Positions 27,814 through 37,072 of a stretch of 64,000 bases of DNA are shown piece by piece. This stretch comes from Spirochaetia bacterium UBA5763 (GTDB lineage: Bacteria; Spirochaetota; UBA4802; UBA5550). The DNA lies in contig DIEX01000034.1 of NCBI GenBank assembly GCA_002418835.1, positions 344,182 to 408,181 of the forward strand, in the 5' to 3' direction. The position numbers and the translations under genes were made by a program. Position 1 is the first letter of the stretch. Each line of letters opens with the position of its first letter. Under the pieces are notes generated by a model, which saw only the letters and a program-made list of their open reading frames with translations, searched no databases and was not told the DNA's origin.

Positions 27814-28917
27814 CTAAATAATCTGCCTTGATGATTCAAGATAACGCATCAGATCAGATTTTTCTTCAACGGAAATTTTCTCTATCTTCATTCCGGAGCG
27901 GATCAGGCCGTTCTCCTTACTTTTATTATAAGTTATTTTACCCAGAATATTAATCTCCCCCCTTCCCGGGAGAACCATGTCGCAGCATACAAGATTTCCG
28001 TTTTTAAATATCCTGGTATTATTTTTCTGATTCTGGAGAGTCGAAAATCCGCCGGGTGAAATATCCTGCACCAGGATCTTCTCTTTTATAACAGGAAATA
28101 TATTAATTTTGTAGAAATGTTCCTCGATAGACCTGATGAGGTTTTCAGCCATTTTGATTTCATTTTCGGTGAATTCAGTCTCCTTGTTTATCCTGAGATA
28201 GCCGTAAGGGATTTTCCCTTTATAAAAGATGGGGAACACCGCTTCGGATATGCGGTACATCCCTGTTTTTATTGTTCTTTCGCCGGGGTATATATAGTTC
28301 ATGTAATAGTCATAAGCAGGTGTTTTTTTGAAACTGTGTTTTCCCAGACGGCTGACAATATAACCTTCGTTATTGGAATAGATGTACTGCATGCGGGGAT
28401 CGTGAGGGATCTCCATGGCAGTTGTCATTTTAACAAAGAAAAATTTCTGCTTCATCTTTTTTTCCGCAAAACTGAAGACGGTATTTATTTTATTATGAGA
28501 GATGATGAGGGAGTTGTTTACCATTGTTTCAGTTATCAGGTTCGTTATGTATATAAGGTTTTTATTTGAGTTTGTAAGTTCAATTGTGCTGCGGTTCTGG
28601 TTGCGTGATGAAGGAACCAGATAGCATCTTGTTATGGCAAACTGGAAGAGATCCTGCTGAATTGCAGCGGTTTTTTTGAGGTTCAGGTGTATAATGTTAT
28701 TATCGTCGAATGAGAAGATTACAGCCGGATCAGGGATTGATTTAAGGTACGGTATGGCAATGACAACGTGACCCACTGAGTATCCGTGGCATTTAACCCG
28801 GATATCATTATTATAGTATTTCATGAAAACAGTTTTACCGGAAAAACAGGAATTATACAACTCCCTGATTTTTTCAGGCTCCCTGATGATTTCCATTTCG
28901 TTGAGTTTATTATGCAT
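27814..28917 (-). CDS. PilZ-like regulator, DUF1577-type
   Basis: 367 aa. The C-terminal ~110 residues resemble a PilZ domain: VQDISPGGFSTL (the D-x-S-x-x-G part) followed by beta strands and a final helix. A basic motif before it (EKILVQDIS) is weaker than the canonical RxxxR, so c-di-GMP binding is uncertain. The N-terminal region resembles proteins known mainly from Leptospira (DUF1577), which supports a spirochaete origin. It is a single gene with a long upstream gap. Confidence 0.62.
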   Translation of the reverse strand: MHNKLNEMEIIREPEKIRELYNSCFSGKTVFMKYYNNDIRVKCHGYSVGHVVIAIPYLKSIPDPAVIFSFDDNNIIHLNLKKTAAIQQDLFQFAITRCYLVPSSRNQNRSTIELTNSNKNLIYITNLITETMVNNSLIISHNKINTVFSFAEKKMKQKFFFVKMTTAMEIPHDPRMQYIYSNNEGYIVSRLGKHSFKKTPAYDYYMNYIYPGERTIKTGMYRISEAVFPIFYKGKIPYGYLRINKETEFTENEIKMAENLIRSIEEHFYKINIFPVIKEKILVQDISPGGFSTLQNQKNNTRIFKNGNLVCCDMVLPGRGEINILGKITYNKSKENGLIRSGMKIEKISVEEKSDLMRYLESSRQII

Positions 28918-29045
28918 AGGAACTGCTTTTGATATCGGTTTTTTCTTTACACTGCCCGATTTGAAGGTAATTACACCGGACTCTTTTGTAAAGTTTAATT
29001 TTTTAAAAAAGCGGTAAAAAAATAGGTAAACTTTTTTCTTATACC

Positions 29046-29078
29046 AATAAAAAACCCCGGTTGTTTAACCGGGGCTCT
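29046..29078 (-). terminator. Intrinsic terminator of minus-strand 346-aa gene
   Basis: Stem CCCCGGTT (29055-29062) / AACCGGGG (29067-29074); read on the minus strand it is followed by TTTTTTATTGG. Textbook GC stem plus U-run, just past the stop at 29083. Confidence 0.85.
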
Positions 29079-29082
29079 CTGA

Positions 29083-30123
29083 TTATTCCCACCATTTATA
29101 ATCTTTATACACCATGAAAGGTTCAGGAATATCGGGAAGACCGCCAAGTCTCCATCCGGGGCCTTTCTGTTCATTCTTATATAGACTGTAAACTTCTTTC
29201 ATGAAAAATGCTTTCTGGAAAGCTGACATTTTCATGAAATTTGAGCCGTCGAGTTTGTTCTTCTTTGCCACCTCATCATAAATTACTATAGATTTTATGC
29301 TTTTACCCATGGAAAAGTCATATTTCTTCATCCCGTTCCATGGTATATCATTTCCATATTCTATTGTTATTGTTTCAGATGGTATTACTTTCAGGTTAGT
29401 TGTGTCAAAAGAGCATTTCTGGTATACGGTTTTAAGCATGTTAGCTGAATCACCAGTATAAGTATAAACAGTTTTTTCAACTGCCGGCGGAACAGAACCC
29501 AGGGTTTTTTTTACAGTAACCGGTCTCCCAGCGGCATCCCGTTCGATTGCAGTTGTATTCCCCAGTCCCATGTTGAGAAGCAGTGAGTCTGTATTCATAT
29601 TGATTTCGGTGATTTCAGACAGGTTCCCTGATGTGTCATATTTAAACCTGTAATCTGTTTTGAGCAGAAAAACACCGGCAACAGGGTAGGATGTGTACCC
29701 TCTTGATAGTATAGCTTCCGGAAGGCCTTTGTCATTATATGTCACTGCCCGGACATTTTTTAAGATGAACCCGTCCTTTTCTATATCAAGAATAATGCCC
29801 GATTCATCCTTCACATTCTTTTCCGCAAGGAGAGCTTCATACTTCTTTGCCATGGCTGTACCTGCAAGGATATTTGTTTCAGGTTTTTTATCCTTTGAAT
29901 CCTTTTTTTCAGGAGCCTCCCAGTATTCACCCCGTATTTTTCTCTCACCCTGGTATGTATAGATTATCCGGCTTACGGTTTTGCGGTCTTTTATAAAGTC
30001 AATTGTTTCAATATCGCCGGTTCTGGAAGATCTCTGTTCAGGCTCTTTTGCGGATAATGACCCTGTGCTGGTCAGAAGAAATATACAGCAAACTGTACAT
30101 GCGGTTTTTTTTAATTTATTCAT
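29083..30123 (-). CDS. Secreted protein of unknown function
   Basis: 346 aa with a signal peptide (about 1-25, ending SLSA). The mature part has repeated beta-strand patterns of the RHS/YD-like type, for example YNDKGLPEAILSRGY, YDTSGNLSEITEINM and RDAAGRPVTVKKTL, each with D/N-x-x-G-x-x. These resemble degenerate YD repeats found in surface proteins. No catalytic motif is visible. It is followed by a strong terminator and likely transcribed alone. Confidence 0.65.
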   Translation of the reverse strand: MNKLKKTACTVCCIFLLTSTGSLSAKEPEQRSSRTGDIETIDFIKDRKTVSRIIYTYQGERKIRGEYWEAPEKKDSKDKKPETNILAGTAMAKKYEALLAEKNVKDESGIILDIEKDGFILKNVRAVTYNDKGLPEAILSRGYTSYPVAGVFLLKTDYRFKYDTSGNLSEITEINMNTDSLLLNMGLGNTTAIERDAAGRPVTVKKTLGSVPPAVEKTVYTYTGDSANMLKTVYQKCSFDTTNLKVIPSETITIEYGNDIPWNGMKKYDFSMGKSIKSIVIYDEVAKKNKLDGSNFMKMSAFQKAFFMKEVYSLYKNEQKGPGWRLGGLPDIPEPFMVYKDYKWWE

Positions 30124-30296
30124 TGTTCACACTCATAAGAAGATTTATTTTTTTTTGAGAATTAATGTTCACTTATATATAGGGCTGATACAATATGGGG
30201 CTAATCAGGTCAATAGAAAAGTTTTATGGTTGCTAATAAATCATCTTTGCTGGCAGTATTAATTCATACATCATTATATCCCGGAATTGAATAAAT

Positions 30297-31040
30297 ATGC
30301 ATGATAACAGTAACAGCTTAATCTCTCTTTCCGGTTCGCGGAATGAGCTTTCCCTGAAAAGCAGCACATCAGCTATTAATAATGCGATAGAAAAATTCAG
30401 GCATAACTCACCTGCTGTGCCTGTGGAGAAGCTCTACACTGCGTACAGGAGCCTTAAGGAGATGATAGATTCTATGGGTCCTGATTTCGCTTCACAGTCC
30501 AGTCATTTCAATGATACCTTCCTCCGTATACTGGAGGAGCGCGGGGAGAGTGAAAGCGGAATTTACAGAACCGTGCTGCGCGATTCATCGGAATTCAGGT
30601 TCCTCTCCGGAATTTTTATAAAAGAGAGTATTCCGGAGCCTGAGAGGGGGGCTGAAATTTCAGCGGAAAATGCTGAACCTGATGAACTCCCCGTTAAACT
30701 GACTCTGAAAGGTGTACTTGCTGATAAGAAAATATCACTTACGTATTATAGCGAGGAGCAGTGGAGTCTGTTTGTTGAAGAACACTTTTCCAATATTGCG
30801 GATCAAAAGGAGCTGGTGAAAAACAGCGGGAGTGTTGTTAACAGAATCACCAGACGAGGAGACGGCAGTGATTACCACGGTCTGGTCATAGTTCAGTATA
30901 TTTTCAGCAGGTTTAAAAAATTTAAAAAGATAGATATAAGTTCAAAGGAATATGCAATGAAACTAATGAATATGGTGAGTGATAAAAGTGAAGCATGGAA
31001 CAGGCTGCACGTGGATTATCTGGATATAATTAAAAAGTAA
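30297..31040 (+). CDS. Hypothetical cytoplasmic protein
   Basis: 247 aa with no signal or membrane segment. Three regions: a Ser/Asn-rich start, a helical region (VEKLYTAYRSLKEMIDSMG) and a C-terminal helical segment with many Lys (IFSRFKKFKKIDISSKEY). I recognise no family. It is convergent with the sensor-kinase gene at 31056, sixteen bases away. The codon use matches its neighbours, so it is likely a real gene. Confidence 0.6.
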   Translation: MHDNSNSLISLSGSRNELSLKSSTSAINNAIEKFRHNSPAVPVEKLYTAYRSLKEMIDSMGPDFASQSSHFNDTFLRILEERGESESGIYRTVLRDSSEFRFLSGIFIKESIPEPERGAEISAENAEPDELPVKLTLKGVLADKKISLTYYSEEQWSLFVEEHFSNIADQKELVKNSGSVVNRITRRGDGSDYHGLVIVQYIFSRFKKFKKIDISSKEYAMKLMNMVSDKSEAWNRLHVDYLDIIKK

Positions 31041-31055
31041 AATTGAAGCTTAAAT

Positions 31056-32825
31056 TCAGTCTTTGAAAGTGATTGTTATCTTTGTGCCGCCGCTGCTCTC
31101 TACATTAAGTTTCCCTCCGATCTGATCAACAAGCATCTTCACCAGGCTGAGCCCCATGGTGTCAGCTTTTTTGATGCTGAATCCCTCAGGCAGTCCTATT
31201 CCGTTATCAGCTACTTTCACGGTAATAATATTATCATCTTTACGTGTCTCAATATTAATACTCCCGCCATGTCCATCAGGGTATGCATACTTCAGAATAT
31301 TGGTAATCAGTTCATTAAGTATAAGCCCAAGGGGTACAGTGCGTCTCAGGTCGAGCTGTATCTCCTCAAGATTTGTTTCAAGAAGAAGGTTCCGGCTTCT
31401 TATAGAGTAGGTTTTAAGGATCATGTTGGCGAGATCAGTAACATACTTCGCAAGGCTGACGCTCTCAAGATTTCCCGATCCGTAAAGCTGTTCGTAAATT
31501 CCTGACATCGATAGTATCCGTGTCCTTGCATTCATAAAAACAGCGCGGGCAGTCTCATCCTTGAGTTTAGGCATCTCAAGGCTCAGGAGGCTGGAGATGA
31601 TACCGAGGTTGTTCTTCACCCTGTGCTGAAGTTCAATCATTAGAAGCTCTTTCTGCCTCAGAGATTCTTTCAGATCTACCTCCGCTTTCTTTCTTGCAGT
31701 GACGTCCCTGAGTGAACCCTCGATCCCTGTTATATTGCCATCAGAATCATATAAAAAATGAGAGTTTGTTGAGGTATAAACTGTATTGCTGTTTTTATCC
31801 TGAAGTGCAAGTTCGTAATCAACAACTTCACCGGATTCATGAATCTTTTCAATCAGCTCTTCCCGTAATCCGGGATTTACATAAACGTCAGTTACAGGCC
31901 TTCCGATCAGTTCACTCCTGGAGAACCCGGCATACTTTTCAATAGACGGGCTGATCTCAATTATATTGCCGCTAATATCTGTCTGGTAGAATATATCCTG
32001 TATGTTTTCAAAAATCTTTCTGTATTTGTTTTCACTTTCACGAAGGGCATCTTCAATCTGTTTTCTTTCAGTAATATTTGTGAGGAAATTAAGAGTAGCT
32101 GGTGAGCTATTCCATGTATAAATTATTGAATTAATCTCCACCCACTTAATTGAGCCATCTTCTGTTATCAGCCTGAAGTTATAACGTGTTGGAGCATAAG
32201 AGCCTGAAGTCCGTTTAAGGTGATTCTCTATGACATAGCTTCGATCCTCAGGGTGAATGAATTCGATAAAGGGAGAGGAGTACAGCTCGTCTTCGGTTCT
32301 TTCTGTGAGTTTAAGCGTGGCCGGATTCACCAGCTTCAGCCGCCCGTTCTGCGCGACAAAAATAGCCTCACCCGCATTATCTACAAGATCCTTGTATCGG
32401 GCTTCCTTCTCCTGTTCCTCTTTCAACGCTGACTTACTCTGGGCTTTATGGAGGTTTAATGCCATTTTGATGGCAGCTTCAAGAACCTGCGCTCCTGCAT
32501 TTTTCAGAACATATCCATAAGAGGGTATATCTTCTGTCCTGCATATTATTTCATTTTCAGTATGTGATGAGTAAAATATAATCGGTATATGCTGCCTGCT
32601 CAGGATCTCCCGCGCGGCTGCGGTGCCATCCATTCCGTCGCCGAGTTCAATGTCCATAAGAATGAGATTAAGGCTGTCGCGGTTTCCAATAGCTGCTGAA
32701 ACAGCATCAGTGCCTGAATATGCATGAATAACATTATATCCGTTTTTTTTCAGATGATCCGAGTTAAGCCTGGCAGCAACAGGTTCATCTTCAACGAGAA
32801 GTATATTAATTGATGATTTTTCCAT
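31056..32825 (-). CDS. REC-PAS-PAS sensor histidine kinase (HisKA_2 type)
   Basis: 589 aa. An N-terminal receiver domain (VEDEPVAA; phospho-Asp in LILMDIELGDGMDG; Lys in YVLKNAG) is followed by two PAS domains (about 140-260 and 265-385), then the HisKA_2 phosphoacceptor helix (LQHRVKNNLGIISSLLSLE) and an ATPase domain with GLILNELITNILKYAYP and DNGIGLPEG. No membrane segment, so it is cytoplasmic. The receiver-first order implies that it is fed by another kinase, perhaps the divergent hybrid kinase at 33350. The output partner is not obvious. Confidence 0.9.
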   Translation of the reverse strand: MEKSSINILLVEDEPVAARLNSDHLKKNGYNVIHAYSGTDAVSAAIGNRDSLNLILMDIELGDGMDGTAAAREILSRQHIPIIFYSSHTENEIICRTEDIPSYGYVLKNAGAQVLEAAIKMALNLHKAQSKSALKEEQEKEARYKDLVDNAGEAIFVAQNGRLKLVNPATLKLTERTEDELYSSPFIEFIHPEDRSYVIENHLKRTSGSYAPTRYNFRLITEDGSIKWVEINSIIYTWNSSPATLNFLTNITERKQIEDALRESENKYRKIFENIQDIFYQTDISGNIIEISPSIEKYAGFSRSELIGRPVTDVYVNPGLREELIEKIHESGEVVDYELALQDKNSNTVYTSTNSHFLYDSDGNITGIEGSLRDVTARKKAEVDLKESLRQKELLMIELQHRVKNNLGIISSLLSLEMPKLKDETARAVFMNARTRILSMSGIYEQLYGSGNLESVSLAKYVTDLANMILKTYSIRSRNLLLETNLEEIQLDLRRTVPLGLILNELITNILKYAYPDGHGGSINIETRKDDNIITVKVADNGIGLPEGFSIKKADTMGLSLVKMLVDQIGGKLNVESSGGTKITITFKD

Positions 32826-33349
32826 TTAAGTCTCCGGGACTTTAAGACGTTTGAGGCACTAAATATTTACACCGGAAGATCTCTGTCCGGTGACCTTGAA
32901 GCAATTAAAACTGATTTCAGGGGTGTTTCCCGAGAAGATTTTTAAGCTTCTGAATTTTATATTATTACTTAATACTTATACGTTTCATCCGGAAAGAATA
33001 TAATAAACTGCAAAGAAATAATCATATAGTTTTAGTTTTAATTCTGAAAAAATCTATCTGATCCATTAAAAAAGCAATACAGGATGTCAATATATAAACA
33101 TTGACACAAATGAAATTTTGTCAGATATTTGACATGTATGGGCTTTTAATTTATTCTACAGGATCAGGTAATTGCCCGTGGTTCTATGTTTAGAGGTGGC
33201 GGGAAAACTCTTTTCCGGGGGAAATTTTTTTCAGGTATTGATTTATATATTATCACACTGATGATTTATAAACTCTTTTTTATAATGGAGTATAAAACAG
33301 GCTTGCATATTTTTATGTTTTAAAGCTCTTTATATGCGGAGGGGGTATT
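32826..33349. other. Divergent intergenic region between two sensor-kinase genes
   Basis: 524 bp, AT-rich, with no ORF of note. It should contain both promoters. The only clear structure is the motif cluster at 33085-33157 described separately. I see nothing else in it. Confidence 0.6.
33085..33157 (+). promoter_or_regulatory. Candidate promoters with alternating TGTCA/TGACA half-sites
   Basis: TGTCA at 33085 and 33119 alternates with TGACA at 33102 and 33130, giving several inverted half-site pairs. Two sigma70-like promoters overlap them: TTGACA (33101) with GATATT after 17 bp, and TTGACA (33129) with TATTCT after 17 bp. They point towards the hybrid kinase gene, leaving a 5' leader of nearly 200 nt. 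Confidence 0.4.
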
Positions 33350-36300
33350 ATGGCTGAGATTAACCATTTATATGTGATTCTGCCTCTCCTTAGTTTTATC
33401 TCAACTATATCCCTCGCAGTAATTGCCCTGCTGAAAAGGAAAAACAGCAAAGTTAATATCTGGTTCGCGGCCACAGCTTTCTGGTGGGCCCTGATTTCCC
33501 TGATTTTCATAATCCACCACCTTACAGATGATCTTGAACTTCTGCTTCAGGCAGAACGTACAGTTGAGTTCTTTTTTGTGTATGGAGTCCCTCTTCAGGT
33601 TGTGCTCTTTCACAGGCTCTGTAATACAAGGAAGATCAGGCTCGAAATATTACTCACTGTAATCAGCGTACTCTTCTCTCTAACTGCTTTCAGCGATTAC
33701 TGTATTACCGGAGTCCGGCAGTACAGCTGGGGATATATTGCTTATGGCGGGCTCACCTTTAATCTTTTTGCACTCTATGCTTTAATCGGTATAATCTATG
33801 GGATTACATTTATATACAGGCAGTATAAGATCCAGGAGAATGAAATTATCCGTATCAGGATTAAGTATATCATGTCATCATACATTGTGATGAATATACT
33901 GACCCTTTTTAACATGCCGGCAATTAACGGGATAAATGTCTATCCCCCCGGAAATTTCTGTTTTATACCGCTGATTGTGATCGGATACAGCCTGCTGAAA
34001 TACAGGCTCCTTGACATAAACCAGTTTCTGCTGAAAACAATTATCTGGCTAATCGCTATATTCTCGGTAATTATACCTATAGGGGTTGCGTCATGGATTA
34101 TACTCCGCCAATCCGGGAATATGAATACAATGATCCTTTCCGGTATACTCACAATACTTTTTTCCTTGCTGCTTTTCTACTTCAGGTATCTCCTCCCTGT
34201 AATAAGCGAGAAGATCCAGAAGCAGTCTTATGACTTTAGAAATGCGATAGATGACTTCAATAAAAACATAGTACAGGTGAAGTCAGTTAAAGATCTGGTT
34301 CAGATGATATTCTCCATTATTGAGAGTAAAGTTTTCGCGTCATCGGTATCTCTGCTTCTTAAGGATTTTAATGATGATAAGTTCCGTGTCTATCATTCAG
34401 TTAATGACAGCGTCCCCGGTGTTATGGAGATCGATTTTTCTCATACTCTGAAAATTCCGGAGCTGCTTGAAAAGGACCAGGTTGAGGTAAATCCGGCGTA
34501 TTCAAATGACAGGGAGAAGTTCATGGAGCTGTTCGGTCAGGTGAACTCGGAGATTATAATCCCACTGCTCTTTGATAATATGTTCATCGGTTCAATAAAC
34601 ATTGGCAGAAAGATGGAAGGGAAGTATAAACGTATTGAAGTGCAGTTTCTCGAACAGATGGTAAACAGTGTTAACATCGCGTTCTCCAACTCGCTTCTTC
34701 TAAACCGGATAGAGGAGCTGAATCTCTCACTTGAAAATAAGGTACAGAAGAGGACATCTCAGCTTCAGGAGGCTAACAACAAACTCCTCGAGCTTGACAG
34801 ACTTAAGTCGAATTTCTTCGCCAATATATCCCACGAGATAAGAACACCTCTTACTCTGATACTTGCGCCGGTTGAGTCCATACTTCAGGGAGATTATGAA
34901 GGTGCTCCTGACAGGGTTTTCTTCGAAAATCTTCAGAGGAACGCAGTTATACTCCTGAAACTTATAAATGACCTGCTGGACTTTTCAAAGATGGAAGCGG
35001 GGCAGATGAAGCTGAACGTCCTTGAACTGGATATGGTCTCCTTTGTCAGGTGCTATGCCTTATCATTTAATTCAGCCGCTGAATCCAAAGGGATTACGAT
35101 GAGCTTCGAATATACGGGGAGAGCAGTGCCTGTTTTTTTTGACACGGGGAAAATGGATAAAATACTGATGAATCTTTTTTCCAATTCTCTGAAGTTTACA
35201 GATAAGGGGGGATTTATCAGGGTTGCAGTATTTGATGATGAGAGTAACTGCTATATCCGGTTTGAGGATTCAGGGATAGGGATACCTCCGGATAAAATTG
35301 AAATTATATTTGATCGTTTTTCACAGGTGGACGCGGGTTCAACACGGAAGTATGAAGGTACAGGAATCGGGCTGGCTCTTGTAAAGGAGTTTGTTGAACT
35401 GCACGGTGGATCAATCACTGCGGCAGGCAGGTTCATTGATGATTCTCCTGATGATCATGGTTCTGTGTTTACTGTGGCAATCCCTAAGGGTGACAGGCAT
35501 TTCAGAGAGGATGCCAATGTAACTTTCCTTGAAAATAATGATATCGAAGTGTCCATAGGATTTCATTCTTCCTTTAATACATGGGAGATCGCTGAGTTCA
35601 GGCAGTGGAGGTCTTCAGAAATTCCAGTGCCTTATAAGACAGTGAACTCTCATCCCCACATTCTTATAGTAGAAGACAATGCCGATATGCGGAGTTTTCT
35701 CGGGTATATCCTGAAAGATTATTATAACGTGCATTACGCGGTGAACGGTGAAGACGGGTTTATCTCGGCAGAGCGTTTAAAACCGGATCTCATTGTATCC
35801 GATGTGATGATGCCTGTGATGAACGGTTATGAAATGACACGGAAAATTAAAAGTAATGATGGACTGAGCCGCATCCCTGTTATTCTGCTGACAGCAAAGG
35901 CTGAAATATCAAATAAGATTGAAGGCCTTGAATATGGAGCGGATGATTACCTCACAAAGCCTTTCAGTTCAAGGGAGCTCCTTACCCGCATAAAGAATCT
36001 TCTGAAAACGCGGGACTACGAGCTTGTGCTTGAGAGGAGGAACAGGGAGATTGAGGATGATCTGAAAATAGCCCGGCTTATCCAGGCAAAACTTCTTCCG
36101 CAGAATATACCGGCAGTTGAACACTACAGGTTTCATCCGGTTTATATACCCATGGATGAGGTGGGGGGCGATTTTTATGATTATAATGTGCGGAACAGGT
36201 ATATTGAGATATTTATCTCCGATGTTTCAGGACATGGCCTTGTGTCGGCTTTTATCTCTTTAATAGCCAAGATGGCTCTGGACAGTATTGCTCAGAGAGA

Positions 36301-36781
36301 TTCATGCGTATGGGTTCTTCAGGTTTTAAACAGCATGATCTGTAAATCCACTGTTAATACAAATTATATGACTGCGTTTTTCTGTCTTGTTGACAGGGAG
36401 ACAAACCGTATGAGCTATTCCAACGCGGGGCATATACCACCCCTGGTATACAGGGAGAGCAGCGGCTCTTTCTATGAATTGAGGACAGGGGGAAAACCGC
36501 TGGGGCTCTTCCCTGACCTGGTTCATGCTGAGGGCGAATTCCAGCTTGAACATGGTGACAGGGTGATCTTTTATACAGACGGTATTGTTGAGTGTATGAA
36601 CAGAACAGGAGAGATGTATGGAGAGAATAGATTCAGGGATTTTATAATCGCCGGCAGAGGAATTGCCCCGGAGACCTTAAGTGCTATGCTTATTGATGAA
36701 CTGAAAGAATTCTGCGGAAGTGACAGGTTCGGTGATGATCTCTGCCTGCTGGTGTTTGATGTATTGCATGTGCAGAATTAG
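33350..36781 (+). CDS. Membrane hybrid histidine kinase fused to receiver and SpoIIE-type PP2C phosphatase
   Basis: 1143 aa. Residues 1-~290 hold about eight membrane segments; a GAF-like domain (~300-470) and coiled coil follow. The phosphoacceptor helix is FANISHEIRTPLTL with His495; the ATPase domain has DSGIGIPPDKIEIIFDRFSQVD and GTGIGLALVKEFVELHGG. A receiver domain has Asp818 in VSDVMMPVMNGYEM and KPFSSRELL. A helical linker leads to a C-terminal SpoIIE phosphatase (DEVGGDFYDY, SDVSGHGLVSAF, YTDGIVE). The order suggests that phosphorylation of the receiver controls the phosphatase, which would reset an anti-sigma antagonist. GGAGG precedes the ATG. Confidence 0.92.
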   Translation: MAEINHLYVILPLLSFISTISLAVIALLKRKNSKVNIWFAATAFWWALISLIFIIHHLTDDLELLLQAERTVEFFFVYGVPLQVVLFHRLCNTRKIRLEILLTVISVLFSLTAFSDYCITGVRQYSWGYIAYGGLTFNLFALYALIGIIYGITFIYRQYKIQENEIIRIRIKYIMSSYIVMNILTLFNMPAINGINVYPPGNFCFIPLIVIGYSLLKYRLLDINQFLLKTIIWLIAIFSVIIPIGVASWIILRQSGNMNTMILSGILTILFSLLLFYFRYLLPVISEKIQKQSYDFRNAIDDFNKNIVQVKSVKDLVQMIFSIIESKVFASSVSLLLKDFNDDKFRVYHSVNDSVPGVMEIDFSHTLKIPELLEKDQVEVNPAYSNDREKFMELFGQVNSEIIIPLLFDNMFIGSINIGRKMEGKYKRIEVQFLEQMVNSVNIAFSNSLLLNRIEELNLSLENKVQKRTSQLQEANNKLLELDRLKSNFFANISHEIRTPLTLILAPVESILQGDYEGAPDRVFFENLQRNAVILLKLINDLLDFSKMEAGQMKLNVLELDMVSFVRCYALSFNSAAESKGITMSFEYTGRAVPVFFDTGKMDKILMNLFSNSLKFTDKGGFIRVAVFDDESNCYIRFEDSGIGIPPDKIEIIFDRFSQVDAGSTRKYEGTGIGLALVKEFVELHGGSITAAGRFIDDSPDDHGSVFTVAIPKGDRHFREDANVTFLENNDIEVSIGFHSSFNTWEIAEFRQWRSSEIPVPYKTVNSHPHILIVEDNADMRSFLGYILKDYYNVHYAVNGEDGFISAERLKPDLIVSDVMMPVMNGYEMTRKIKSNDGLSRIPVILLTAKAEISNKIEGLEYGADDYLTKPFSSRELLTRIKNLLKTRDYELVLERRNREIEDDLKIARLIQAKLLPQNIPAVEHYRFHPVYIPMDEVGGDFYDYNVRNRYIEIFISDVSGHGLVSAFISLIAKMALDSIAQRDSCVWVLQVLNSMICKSTVNTNYMTAFFCLVDRETNRMSYSNAGHIPPLVYRESSGSFYELRTGGKPLGLFPDLVHAEGEFQLEHGDRVIFYTDGIVECMNRTGEMYGENRFRDFIIAGRGIAPETLSAMLIDELKEFCGSDRFGDDLCLLVFDVLHVQN

Positions 36782-37072
36782 AAATCTATTCCGGTTTACC
36801 CTGAAAACATGGATAAAAACATACCTCTCATTCTTTTTTTGTTATAAAAAAGGCAATGTCCGTATATAAATCTAACCGGTAATTGACTACTTTTAACCAC
36901 AGGAATAATTAAATATCCTTCATAACAAATTATATAATCGCTTACAGTTCTTTGCCATTTATGACAATTGCATTATGTCCGGGATTATTGTATTTATATT
37001 ACATAACTTTTATATGCATGTTCAGAGCGTATGTTAGAAAACGGCAGTTATTGCCATTCCCGGGAGGATTAT

